A stretch of DNA of 56,136 nt from DAHUYF01 sp035509275 (GTDB taxonomy: Bacteria > Pseudomonadota > Alphaproteobacteria > ATCC43930 > CGMCC-115725), in NCBI GenBank assembly GCA_035509275.1, contig DATJLU010000180.1, forward strand, positions 1-56,136, written 5' to 3'. The notes below the pieces were generated by a model. That model was not told the DNA's origin, did not search any database, and saw nothing but the letters and a program-made list of their open reading frames with translations. Numbering within the stretch: the first letter of the stretch is position 1; each line of letters begins with the position of its first letter. Shown here one piece after another: positions 27,184 to 35,089 of this stretch. The translations under genes and the position numbers were made by a program.

Positions 27184-27462
27184 ATGCACAGCCTGAACAA
27201 GACCGGCCTTCTCGTCGCCTCTGCCGTCGCCGCCACCGTCGCGCTGCCGCTGTTCGCCAATGCCGGCCCCGCGCCGACGCCGGAGTTCCAGGCCGAGAAA
27301 TGCTATGGCATCAACGCCGCCGGCAAAAATGACTGCGCCGCCTCCAACAGCCATTCCTGCGCCGGCGAGGCGAAGCGGGCGTCGGATCCGAAGTCCTGGA
27401 TTTACGTGCCGGTCGGCACCTGCAGCAAGATCCAGGGCGGCAGCACGTCGCCCAAGGCCTGA
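27184..27462 (+). CDS. bufA1: Bufferin precursor peptide (DUF2282, BufA1-type)
   Basis: 92 aa. An N-terminal signal peptide (residues 1-27, ending NA) directs it to the periplasm. The mature part has four cysteines at 40, 51, 59 and 80 in EKCYGINAAGKNDCAASN, SHSCAGE and VGTCSKI, the pattern of DUF2282. In the bufferin RiPPs, core cysteines are converted by the MNIO enzyme to thiooxazole groups that bind copper; EKCYG and NDCA are the expected sites. A GGGAGA ribosome site precedes the ATG. It is followed by the genes for its modifying enzyme, partner and DoxX protein. Confidence 0.92.
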   Translation: MHSLNKTGLLVASAVAATVALPLFANAGPAPTPEFQAEKCYGINAAGKNDCAASNSHSCAGEAKRASDPKSWIYVPVGTCSKIQGGSTSPKA

Positions 27463-27484
27463 GCCGCGCGAGCGGGGCGGAGCG

Positions 27485-28354
27485 ATGGTCGCGACCGAGA
27501 CTGTGACGCGTGAGATCGCCGGCGCCATCGGCGTCGGGCTGCGCGCGCCGCATCTCGCCGCGTTCATCGCCGACCGCCCCGCCATCGGCTGGCTTGAAGT
27601 CCATGCCGAGAACTACATGGGCGGCGGCGCCGCGCCGGCGCAGCTCGACAAGGTCCGGCGCGACTATCCCCTCAGCCTCCACGGCGTTGGCCTGTCGCTG
27701 GGCAGCGCCGAGGGCCTCGACGAAGCGCATCTCCAGCGCCTCAAGAGCCTCGTCGAGCGCTACGCGCCCTGCCGCGTTTCCGAGCATCTCTCCTGGAGCA
27801 TGGCCGGCGGAACTTATCTCAACGACCTGCTGCCGCTGCCTTATACGGAGGAATCGCTGGCGATCGTTGCGCGCCATGTCGCGCAGGTTCAGGACGTGCT
27901 GGGCCGGAAACTGCTCGTGGAGAATCCGTCGAGCTATCTGCGCTTCCGCCATTCGACTATCGCCGAGCCTGACTTCCTCGCCGAGCTGGTGCGGCGCACC
28001 GGCTGCGGCCTGCTCTGCGACGTCAACAACATCTATGTCAGCGCCGCCAATCTCGGCTTCGATGCGGCCCGCTATCTCGACGCGCTGCCGGCGATGGCGG
28101 TGGGCGAGATCCATCTCGCCGGCCATGCCGCGGTGAGGCGCGCGGGCGCGGCCCTGCTCATCGATGATCACGGCTCGGCGGTGCCGCCGCCGGTCTGGGC
28201 GCTCTATGGCAGCGCGCTCCGGCGCTTCGGCGCCGTCGCGACGCTCGTCGAATGGGACAAGAACCTGCCGGCGCTGCCGGTTCTCCTCGGGGAGGCGCGC
28301 AAGGCCGAGCGTGCCGCGCTTGCGACGTTGGGCGATCATGCTGCCGCTTCGTGA
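27485..28354 (+). CDS. bufB: MNIO (DUF692) iron oxidative enzyme, BufB-type
   Basis: 289 aa TIM-barrel protein of the multinuclear non-haem iron oxidase family. Metal-ligand motifs are in order: VHAENYM, SLHGVGLSLG, SEHLSW, LLVENPSSYL, DVNNIYVSA, EIHLAGH and VEWDKNLPAL. It would modify cysteines of the DUF2282 peptide in the cytoplasm before export. It begins 22 nt after the precursor gene and overlaps the next gene by 17 nt. Confidence 0.92.
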   Translation: MVATETVTREIAGAIGVGLRAPHLAAFIADRPAIGWLEVHAENYMGGGAAPAQLDKVRRDYPLSLHGVGLSLGSAEGLDEAHLQRLKSLVERYAPCRVSEHLSWSMAGGTYLNDLLPLPYTEESLAIVARHVAQVQDVLGRKLLVENPSSYLRFRHSTIAEPDFLAELVRRTGCGLLCDVNNIYVSAANLGFDAARYLDALPAMAVGEIHLAGHAAVRRAGAALLIDDHGSAVPPPVWALYGSALRRFGAVATLVEWDKNLPALPVLLGEARKAERAALATLGDHAAAS

Positions 28355-29126
28355 CGTGCAAGCAGAGTTTCGCCGCGCGCTTCTCGCCGAAGACGAGACC
28401 GCGCTCGCCGTGCTTGTGGACGGCGGCGCGGCCCGCATCGAGGTTCATCGCAACAACCTCTTCGCCTCGCTCGGCGAGGTGCTGCGCGACAGCTTTCCTT
28501 CCGTCTGCCGCCTGGTGGACGAGCGCTTCTTCGCCTATGCCGCGCACGAATTCATCCGCCGTCATCCGCCGACGCGCGCGGTGCTGGCGGAATATGGTGG
28601 CGGCTTTGCCGATTTCCTCGCTGATTTCCCGCCCTGCCGGCACTTGGCCTATCTCGCCGATGTCGCGCGGCTCGAATGGTTGATGTGTGTTGCCGCCACG
28701 GCCGCCGATGCGATGCCGCTCGGCGGTGCCGCGCTCGCCGGCGTTGCTGCCGAAGCGACGCCGTTGCTGCGGCTCAGGCTCCATCCCGCGCTCGGGCTTC
28801 TCGCGTCGCCCTTTCCGGTCGACCGCATCTGGCGCGCCAATCGGCGCGACGCTCCCTTGGACGAAGCGCCGATCGAGCTCGCGGCGGGCGGCGTCCGGCT
28901 CGAAGTCCATCGCGCCGGCACCGAGGTCGTGATGCGCGCGCTCGACGCGCCGAGCTTTGCCTTCCGTCAGACCCTGCGGCAGGAGGGCACGCTCGAGGCA
29001 GCCGCCACCGCCGCGCTCGCCCACGATCCGGCCTTCGATCTTGCCGGCGCGCTCGGCGCGCTTTTTCGCGATGGCGCCGTCATCGGCGTTTCGACTGCTT
29101 CAGAAAGTTGCGAGGCCACGTCATGA
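28338..29126 (+). CDS. bufC: DUF2063 putative DNA-binding/partner protein, BufC-type
   Basis: 262 aa. The N-terminal DUF2063 domain shows LPLRDVQAEFRRALLAED, EVHRNNLFASLGEVLRDSFP and FPPCRHLAYLADVARLEW. The C-terminal half is a beta-rich domain (LRLHPALGLLASPFPV) that may act like a RiPP recognition element. The family partners DUF692 enzymes and is thought to deliver the precursor peptide to them. Its stop overlaps the DoxX start (ATGA). Confidence 0.9.
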   Translation: MLPLRDVQAEFRRALLAEDETALAVLVDGGAARIEVHRNNLFASLGEVLRDSFPSVCRLVDERFFAYAAHEFIRRHPPTRAVLAEYGGGFADFLADFPPCRHLAYLADVARLEWLMCVAATAADAMPLGGAALAGVAAEATPLLRLRLHPALGLLASPFPVDRIWRANRRDAPLDEAPIELAAGGVRLEVHRAGTEVVMRALDAPSFAFRQTLRQEGTLEAAATAALAHDPAFDLAGALGALFRDGAVIGVSTASESCEATS

Positions 29127-29599
29127 CTGTGCCCACCCTTCCGCTCACCGCCTCCTGGCGCGATCGTGTCGCGGCGCTGCTCGCCTCGCTCGAGCGCTTT
29201 CCGCTGGCGCTGCTGCAGCTTCTCTTCCGCTTCAGCATCGCCGCCGTGTTCTGGAACTCCGGTCTCACCAAGCTGGCGAGCTGGCAGACCACGGTCGTGC
29301 TGTTTCGCGACGAATACAAAGTGCCGGTGCTGCCGCCCGAGCTCGCCGCGACGCTGGCGGCCAGCGTCGAGCTCACCTGCCCGGTGCTGCTCGTGCTCGG
29401 GCTGGCGTCCCGCCTCGCCACTCTGCCGATGCTCGGCATGACCTTCGTCATCGAGACCTTCGTCTATCCCGAGGACTGGATCGAGCATCTCGGCTGGGCG
29501 TCCTTCCTGCTGTTCATCCTGACGCGCGGTCCGGGGCCGATCGCGCTCGACCGCTTCATCGCGCGCTGGTTTCTCCGCCGTCCGAATTTTCCGTCCTAA
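29123..29599 (+). CDS. bufD: DoxX-family membrane protein, BufD-type
   Basis: 158 aa with four hydrophobic helices (LLQLLFRFSIAAVFWNSGLTK, LAATLAASVELTCPVLLVLG, LATLPMLGMTFVIETF and WASFLLFILT). It matches DoxX and is the usual last gene of bufferin operons. Its role is unclear; a redox or membrane function linked to peptide maturation or export has been suggested for such genes. It is translationally coupled to the DUF2063 gene. Confidence 0.9.
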   Translation: MTVPTLPLTASWRDRVAALLASLERFPLALLQLLFRFSIAAVFWNSGLTKLASWQTTVVLFRDEYKVPVLPPELAATLAASVELTCPVLLVLGLASRLATLPMLGMTFVIETFVYPEDWIEHLGWASFLLFILTRGPGPIALDRFIARWFLRRPNFPS

Positions 29600-29658
29600 C
29601 CTTTGGTTAACCAGCATCGGTCATTATGCCACTCTAGATCGTGTAGAGAGGCCCGCCG

Positions 29659-29841
29659 ATGACGCATTCCATTGAGATCTGGCGGGCGGAGCCGACCGAA
29701 GCCGACCAAGCGCGCGGCCTCTCCCTGCCGGTTGGCGAGGCCGAATTGCCCGCCGCCGAAGCGGGCAACGAGGTGGTCATCGAGCTGTGCCGGCAATTTC
29801 CCGCGCTGCCGCGCGCGATCGCCGAATACCTGGCGCGCTGA
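29659..29841 (+). CDS. Small acidic hypothetical protein
   Basis: 60 aa from an ATG with AGAGAGG upstream. It is acidic (EIWRAEPTEADQARGLSLPV, then ELPAAEAGNEVVIELCRQF). I recognise no family. It lies 59 bp after the DoxX gene on the same strand. Whether it belongs to that transcript is not clear. Confidence 0.5.
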   Translation: MTHSIEIWRAEPTEADQARGLSLPVGEAELPAAEAGNEVVIELCRQFPALPRAIAEYLAR

Positions 29842-29924
29842 TTCGCTAAAATTGCAGACAATTTTATGTGCTTCGCAAGCTTTGCCGAGCCACGATCAGC
29901 GGCAGGGTCGAACAGGGCAGAGCG

Positions 29925-30581
29925 ATGGCGACGACCGCACGCGCGGCAAGCTTCCGCTGGCAGGAAAGTCTGCGCCATTCCGTGCCGGCCTCGATGGCCG
30001 ATCTGGTGCAGGCGCTGAAACGTCTCTGGGCCGAGGCGGCGTCGCTGGCCGAGCATGCCTACATCGCGATTCAGCAGCATTCCTTCGAGCCCTACTGGAC
30101 GTTTCGCGCCAAGATCAATGAGCATGCGGCGCTGGTCGCGGTCATCCGCGGCCGCATCCAGCAGCTGAAGGATCTGCGCTCGCGCCAGGCGAGCATCGTC
30201 GCCGCTGCGGTCAATCACGAGGAGCAGGAGATCCTGATCCTCACCGTCAAAGCCTGCCTCAAATTCTGCTTCGCCCTCTCGGCCAATCCGTGGCTGCCGA
30301 TCGGCGCGCGCGAGACCTTCATCCACGAGATCGACGCGCTGAACCAGGCGCGCGCCGTTCTCGAAAAGGCGCCCGACAAGGTGCCGCAAGGCCTGCTCGA
30401 CGATCTCGATACGGCGCGCATGATTCTCGAGGAGATCATCGACAAATCGCCCTCGCTTGCGAGCTTCGACCGCAAGCCCAAGCCGAGTTCCGCCGATGAC
30501 GCGGCCGAGGCGGCCGTGCCGCCCGCCGGCGATGAGGGCATCGCCGCTCCGGCTGAGAGCGAGACCCTGTCGCCCGCTTGA
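29925..30581 (+). CDS. Hypothetical helical protein
   Basis: 218 aa from an ATG preceded by AGGGCAGAG; an ATG at 29868 is also in frame. It is mostly helical and hydrophilic, with HYxI-like stretches (SLAEHAYIAIQQHSFEPYW) and a conserved-looking centre (INEHAALVAVIRGRIQQLKD). The tail of about 45 residues is disordered and rich in Ala, Pro and Glu. No family is recognised and no signal peptide or membrane segment is seen. Confidence 0.6.
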   Translation: MATTARAASFRWQESLRHSVPASMADLVQALKRLWAEAASLAEHAYIAIQQHSFEPYWTFRAKINEHAALVAVIRGRIQQLKDLRSRQASIVAAAVNHEEQEILILTVKACLKFCFALSANPWLPIGARETFIHEIDALNQARAVLEKAPDKVPQGLLDDLDTARMILEEIIDKSPSLASFDRKPKPSSADDAAEAAVPPAGDEGIAAPAESETLSPA

Positions 30582-30697
30582 GCACGGTCTCGCCGCGGCG
30601 TGCGCGCGCCGCCAGGGTGAGGGGTCCCGTGCTATGATGTCCGCGGCGCGCAGCACCCTCGACCTGCGTCAGTCGCTCACTCGAATGAAACCGTCGT

Positions 30698-30724
30698 TGG
30701 TGTACACCAGGGGCGTAGGCCCCT
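30698..30724. promoter_or_regulatory. Palindrome and stem-loop upstream of the TVP38 gene
   Basis: The perfect 12-bp palindrome TGGTGTACACCA (30698-30709) is followed at once by the stem-loop AGGGGC-GTAG-GCCCCT (30709-30724) and, 9 nt on, by CTTTTTG. A possible -35 TTGACA is at 30740-30745. The block lies 80 nt before the membrane protein start and looks like an operator with an attenuator-like hairpin; the regulator is unknown. Confidence 0.4.
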
Positions 30725-30802
30725 CCCGGCGCTTTTTGCTTGACACACTCTTCCTGGTTTCGTGTGAAAGGGCGGGTAAGGGTGCAACCGCGCCGGCATG
30801 CG

Positions 30803-31522
30803 ATGGAAATGAAGAACGGCTCGCGCCGCGACGCGGCGATCATGCTCGCCGCCGGGCTGTTGCTCGGCGCGCTGATCTTCGCGCTCTGGCACTTGCTCAA
30901 GCGCCATGGCGTCGACCTTGCCGCGCTCGATGAAGCCGCGGTGGAGCGCTTCGTTCGCGCCTGGGGCGCGTGGAGCGCGCTCGCTTCGATCGCGCTCATG
31001 GTGCTGCACTCCTTCGTGCCGCTCCCCGCCGAGATCATTCCGCTCGCCAACGGCATGCTGTTCGGCCCGCTCATCGGCATTGCGCTCACCTGGGCCGGCG
31101 CCATGCTCGGCGCGGCGCTGTCCTTCGCGCTGGCGCGCTGGCTGGGCCGCGGCTTCGTCCGCTTGGTTCTGTCCGAGGCGCGGTTTCAGCGCCTCGCGCA
31201 GATCGTGCCGCGTCCGGGCACGTTGCTCTATGTGCGCCTGGTGCCGCTGATCTCCTTCAACCTGGTCAATTACGCGGCCGGGCTCATGGGGGTGTCGTGG
31301 TGGACGTTCCTCTGGACGACCGCGCTCGGCATCCTGCCGCTCACCGTGGCGATGGTATTGCTCGGCGGTGCGATGCTGCGCGCGCCGCTCTGGCTCTGGG
31401 CCGCGATCGCCGCGGCGCTGCTGCTGCTCTGGCTTGCCGTCGCTCGCGGCCGCGCCTGGACTAGGACAGCCGGCCCGGATGACCGGGCTGGCCGGCGCAG
31501 GGATTCCCGGGCGAGCCGATGA
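30803..31522 (+). CDS. TVP38/TMEM64 family inner-membrane protein
   Basis: 239 aa from the ATG for MEMKNGSRRDAAIM. It has about five hydrophobic helices and the VTT/SNARE-associated Golgi domain core: SFVPLPAEIIPLANGMLFGP, GAALSFALARWLGRG, RLVPLISFNLVNYAAGLMGV. Relatives are DedA-like lipid scramblases or transporters. The C-terminal 20 residues are basic and lie over the end of the convergent lipoprotein gene (62-nt overlap). Confidence 0.85.
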   Translation: MEMKNGSRRDAAIMLAAGLLLGALIFALWHLLKRHGVDLAALDEAAVERFVRAWGAWSALASIALMVLHSFVPLPAEIIPLANGMLFGPLIGIALTWAGAMLGAALSFALARWLGRGFVRLVLSEARFQRLAQIVPRPGTLLYVRLVPLISFNLVNYAAGLMGVSWWTFLWTTALGILPLTVAMVLLGGAMLRAPLWLWAAIAAALLLLWLAVARGRAWTRTAGPDDRAGRRRDSRASR

Positions 31523-31721
31523 GAGGCAGCGACGGATCGGACGAGACCCAATCGGGATTGTAGGGCAGCATCGGCTGCTGCGATTGATCGGCGAGCCTGC
31601 CGATGATCCCGGCTTCGGGCATGATCGGCGGCGCCAGAAATTGGCAGGTCGGCGCGCCGGTGCCGCAGCCGGCGAGCGCCACCGGCGCGAGAATGGCGAG
31701 GGTGACGAGACATTGCCGCAT
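31461..31721 (-). CDS. Small lipoprotein, function unknown
   Basis: 86 aa from an ATG at 31721 with AGGGG 6 nt upstream; Met codons at 31727 and 31739 are in frame. The signal peptide ends in a lipobox, VALAGC. The mature part is Pro-rich with two further cysteines (PTCQFLAPP and NPCAGQP). No family is recognised. The convergent overlap with the TVP38 gene makes the C-terminus of one of them less certain. Confidence 0.6.
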   Translation of the reverse strand: MRQCLVTLAILAPVALAGCGTGAPTCQFLAPPIMPEAGIIGRLADQSQQPMLPYNPDWVSSDPSLPLIGSPGNPCAGQPGHPGRLS

Positions 31722-31779
31722 GCGCATCCCCTGTGGCACCGGGTGAAGACAGTGCGCCGGTCTATCTCTCGGGAAGATG

Positions 31780-32619
31780 CTAGCAGACCCGGCGATAGCG
31801 CTCGATGCAGGTGGCGATCACTTCTTCGCCAGGCCGCTTCCACCAATTCTCCTTCGAGAAGATCTCGACCTCGCAGAACCCGTCATAGCCGGCCGCCTCG
31901 ACCCAGCCGCGAATGCGGCGGAGATCGATGACGCCATCGCCCATCATGCCGCGGTCGAGCAGCAGGTCGGTGGTCGGCACCAGCCAATCGCAGATGTGAA
32001 AGGCGAGAAGGCGCCGCGCCGCGCCGGCCCGGGCGATCTCGTGCGCCAGATCGGGATCCCACCAGACATGATAGACATCGACGGCAACGCCGACGCCGTC
32101 GCCCAGCGCATCGCAGAGATCGTTCGCCTGCTTCAGCGTATTGATGCAGGCGCGATCGGCGGCATACATGGGATGGAGCGGCTCGATGGCGAGCGGCACG
32201 CCGCAAGCGCGCGCATGCGGCAGCAGTGCTGCGATGCCGTCGCCGACCAGCGCGCGTGCCGCGGCGATGTCGCGCGAGCCCGGCGCGAGCCCGCCGGCCA
32301 CCACAACGAGACAGCGCGCGCCGAGCGCCGCCGCCTCGTCGACCGCGCGGCGATTGTCGTCGAGCGCGCGCGCGAGCCCGGCGCGGTCGAAGCTGGTGAA
32401 CATGCCGCCGCGGCAAAGCCCGGTGACGGCGAGACCGTGGCTGCGGATCGCTTGCGCTGCCGCGGCAACACCCATCGCCTGGAACTGGTCGCGCCAGGGC
32501 GAGATACCGGGAATGCCGGCGCGCGCGATGCCATCGATCGTTTGGCGCAGATCCCATTGACCGCGCAGGGTCGCGGTGTTGAGCGAGAGGCAGCGCGTGC
32601 CTTCGCTGAGGTCGCGCAT
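31780..32619 (-). CDS. Sugar phosphate isomerase/epimerase (xylose isomerase-like TIM barrel)
   Basis: 279 aa. Barrel motifs are GIPGISPWRDQ, GLCRGGMF, LVVVAGGL, LAIEPLHPMYAADRACINTL (metal Glu), VAVDVYHVWWDP (metal Asp/His), HICDWL and CEVEIFSKENW (last metal Glu). It shares one nucleotide with the stop of the preceding gene (TGATG) and is the last gene of a three-gene operon with a DUF993 protein and an oxidoreductase. The substrate is probably a sugar acid or keto-sugar, not assignable from sequence. Confidence 0.88.
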   Translation of the reverse strand: MRDLSEGTRCLSLNTATLRGQWDLRQTIDGIARAGIPGISPWRDQFQAMGVAAAAQAIRSHGLAVTGLCRGGMFTSFDRAGLARALDDNRRAVDEAAALGARCLVVVAGGLAPGSRDIAAARALVGDGIAALLPHARACGVPLAIEPLHPMYAADRACINTLKQANDLCDALGDGVGVAVDVYHVWWDPDLAHEIARAGAARRLLAFHICDWLVPTTDLLLDRGMMGDGVIDLRRIRGWVEAAGYDGFCEVEIFSKENWWKRPGEEVIATCIERYRRVC

Positions 32620-33779
32620 CAGCTCTCGATGCCGTAGAGCCGCAGCAGCCCTGCCATGCGGCTGGCGGCGAGGTCGGGCTCGGCGAGCAGCCCCGCATCG
32701 TCGGCGAGACGGAACAGCTCGGCGAGATGCAGCAGCGAGCGCGCGCTTTGCTGGCCGCCGACCATGGCGAAATGGCGCTGATGGCCGTTGAGATAGGCCA
32801 TGAACACGACGCCGGTCTTGTAGAAGCGCGTCGGCGCGCCAAAGATGTGCCGCGACAGCGGCACGGTCGGCGCCAGGATGTCGTGGAAGGCGTGATCGTC
32901 GCCGGCGGCCAGTGCCGAGAGTGCCGCCGCGGCCGCCGGCGCGATGGCATCGAAGATGCCGAGCAGCGCATCGGAATGGCGCTCGCCATCGCCGGCGATG
33001 AGCTCGGCGTAATTGAAATCATCGCCGGTATACATGCGGATTCCCGCCGGCAGGCGCCGGCGCAGCGTCACCTCGCGCGCCTTGTCGAGCAGCGAGATCT
33101 TGATGCCGTCGATCTTCGCCTGGTGGCGCTTGATGATGTCGAGCAGAACAGCGCTGGCGCGGTCGAGATCGGCGTGGCCCCAATAGCCGCTCAGCGCGGG
33201 GTCGAACATGTCGCCCAGCCAATGCATGATCGCCTTGTCGCGAAGCTGGCCGAGGATGCGGTCATAGACCCGCGCGTAATCCTCGGCGCCGCGCGCCGCC
33301 GCGGCAAGGGCGCGGCTCGCCATCAGGATGATGCGCCCGCCCGCCGCCTCGATCGCGCCGATCTGCTCCTCGTAAGCCGCGATCACCCGATCGAGCGGCT
33401 GCGGTCCCGGCGGCAGGTGATCGGTGCCGGCGCCGCTATAGAGGAGCGCGCCGGGCATGTCCTTCGCCGCCGCGATCGAACGACGGATCAGCTCGAGCGA
33501 GGTCGGCCAGTCCAAGCCCATGCCGCGCTGCGCCGTGTCCATCGCCTCGGCGACGCCGAGGCCGAGACTCCAGAGATGGCGGCGATAGGCGATGGTCGCG
33601 TCCCAATCGAGCCGCGCCTCGAGCCAGGGATCGGCATCAGCGAGCGGCGCGGCGACGACATGCGCCGCTGCCAGCGCGATGCGGGTGAAGGGCACGCTCC
33701 GCGCGGGAAAGCGCCGCGGCGGCCGCGTGGTGTAGCGGGCGAGGCTGCCGTCGCGCTGCGGCAGGATCAGCGTCGCCAT
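32619..33779 (-). CDS. DUF993 dihydrodipicolinate synthase-like protein
   Basis: 386 aa. Landmarks are DWDATIAYRRHLWSLGLGVAE, LLYSGAGTDHL, MASRALA, MHWLGDMFDPALSGYWG and DGIKISLLD, a DapA-fold aldolase with a Schiff-base Lys likely in the IKISLL strand. The family always occurs in carbohydrate clusters with Gfo/Idh/MocA oxidoreductases and TIM-barrel isomerases, as here. It starts 4 nt after the oxidoreductase stop. The aldol substrate is unknown. Confidence 0.88.
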   Translation of the reverse strand: MATLILPQRDGSLARYTTRPPRRFPARSVPFTRIALAAAHVVAAPLADADPWLEARLDWDATIAYRRHLWSLGLGVAEAMDTAQRGMGLDWPTSLELIRRSIAAAKDMPGALLYSGAGTDHLPPGPQPLDRVIAAYEEQIGAIEAAGGRIILMASRALAAAARGAEDYARVYDRILGQLRDKAIMHWLGDMFDPALSGYWGHADLDRASAVLLDIIKRHQAKIDGIKISLLDKAREVTLRRRLPAGIRMYTGDDFNYAELIAGDGERHSDALLGIFDAIAPAAAAALSALAAGDDHAFHDILAPTVPLSRHIFGAPTRFYKTGVVFMAYLNGHQRHFAMVGGQQSARSLLHLAELFRLADDAGLLAEPDLAASRMAGLLRLYGIES

Positions 33780-33783
33780 GATC

Positions 33784-34932
33784 TCACCCCGCGAGCTTCG
33801 GCACGTCGAGCCAGCGCCGCTCCGCCGAGCTGCGATAGCCGAGCTCGGCGAGCTGCACGCCTTTGGCGCCGGCGAGCAAATCCCAGGCGAACGGCGCGTC
33901 CTCCAGCACGTGGCGCAGGAAGAGCTCCCACTCGGCCTTGAAGCCGTTGGGATAGGTCTCGGTATCCGGCACTTCCTGCCATTGCGCCAGGAAATCGTCG
34001 CTGCGCCGCTCGTCCGGATTCCACACCGGCTTCGGCGTCGCCGCTTTGGGCTGGATCCAGCAGCGCGTCAAGCCGGCCAGCGCCGAGCCGTCGGTGCCGT
34101 CGACCTGAAAGGTGACGAGATCGTCGCGGCGCACGCGCGTCTGCCAGGAGCTGTTGATCTGGGCGATGATGCCGCCGTCGAGCTCGAAGGTGGCAAAGGC
34201 GGCGTCCTCGGCATCGGCGGCATAGGGCTTGCCGTGCTCGTCCCAGCGCTTGTCGATCAGCAGGGCGCCGCGGCAGCTCACCGCGCGCACCTCGCCGAAG
34301 AGCCCGTCGAGCACGTAGCGCCAGTGACAGAGCATGTCGAGAATGATGCCGCCGCCCGCTGCCTTGCGATAGTTCCAGGACGGGCGCTGCGCCGCGACGC
34401 CGTCGCCGGGAAACACCCAATAGCCGAAATCGCCTTTGACGGTCAGGATGCGCCCGAAGAAGCCCGCTTCCTTCAGGCGGCGGAGCTTGACCAGGCCGGG
34501 CAGGAACAGCTTGTCCTGCACCACGCCATGCTTGATGCCGGCGGCTTTGGCGCGGCGATAGAGCGCCAGCGCGGCTTCGGTCGAGGTCGCCGTCGGCTTT
34601 TCGGTATAGATGTGCTTGCCGGCGGCGATCGCCCGCTCGAGATTGACCTGGCGCAGATCGGTGGTGACCGCGTCGAAATAGATGGCGTCGCGCTTGTCGG
34701 CCAGCGCCGCATCGAGATCGGTGGCGATGCGCTCGATGCCATGCGCGCGGGCGAGCTGCTCCAGCTTGTCGCGGTTGCGCCCGACCAGCACCGGCTCCGG
34801 CAGCACGCTACGTCCGTCGCCGAGCCGCACGCCGCCCTCCTGGCGCAGCGCCAGGATCGAGCGGACGAGATGCTGAATCGTCCCCATGCGCCCGGTGACG
34901 CCGTTCATGATGATGCCGATGCGCTCGGTCAT
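33784..34932 (-). CDS. Gfo/Idh/MocA family oxidoreductase
   Basis: 382 aa from the ATG for MTERIGIIMNGVTGRMG, a dinucleotide-binding start. The EKP motif (IYTEKPTATSTEAALAL) carries the family's catalytic-site Lys. GGGIILDMLCHWRYVLDGLFG holds the D(x3)H pair. It is the first gene of the operon; a strong hairpin lies 51 nt upstream of it. It likely oxidises a sugar or inositol-type substrate that is passed to the DUF993 and isomerase proteins. Confidence 0.9.
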   Translation of the reverse strand: MTERIGIIMNGVTGRMGTIQHLVRSILALRQEGGVRLGDGRSVLPEPVLVGRNRDKLEQLARAHGIERIATDLDAALADKRDAIYFDAVTTDLRQVNLERAIAAGKHIYTEKPTATSTEAALALYRRAKAAGIKHGVVQDKLFLPGLVKLRRLKEAGFFGRILTVKGDFGYWVFPGDGVAAQRPSWNYRKAAGGGIILDMLCHWRYVLDGLFGEVRAVSCRGALLIDKRWDEHGKPYAADAEDAAFATFELDGGIIAQINSSWQTRVRRDDLVTFQVDGTDGSALAGLTRCWIQPKAATPKPVWNPDERRSDDFLAQWQEVPDTETYPNGFKAEWELFLRHVLEDAPFAWDLLAGAKGVQLAELGYRSSAERRWLDVPKLAG

Positions 34933-34982
34933 GCCGCTTTCTTCTCCCCTGTCTTCCGCAAGTATGGCGTTCCCGCGGACGC

Positions 34983-35014
34983 GATGAAAGCACGACCAAC
35001 GTCGCGCTTTCATC
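34983..35014. promoter_or_regulatory. Strong hairpin upstream of the oxidoreductase operon
   Basis: GATGAAAGC (34983-34991) pairs with GCTTTCATC (35006-35014), and CGAC/GTCG pair inside, giving a 13-bp stem almost without mismatch. It stands 51 nt before the oxidoreductase ATG and could be an operator for a sugar-responsive repressor. No regulator gene is adjacent. Confidence 0.45.
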
Positions 35015-35040
35015 AGAGAGAATAGCCCCAGAGAGAATAG

Positions 35041-35065
35041 CCCCTCCCCCTCAAGGGGGGAGGGG
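35041..35065 (-). terminator. GC-palindrome downstream of the chemoreceptor gene
   Basis: CCCCTCCCCCT (35041-35051) and AGGGGGGAGGGG (35054-35065) form an 11-bp stem with a 2-nt loop, 25 nt after the chemoreceptor stop on the minus strand. There is no long T tract. Just left is a tandem repeat of AGAGAGAATAGCCCC. A transcription end point is likely but not proved. Confidence 0.5.
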
Positions 35066-35089
35066 ATGGCATGCTACGCGGATGAGATG

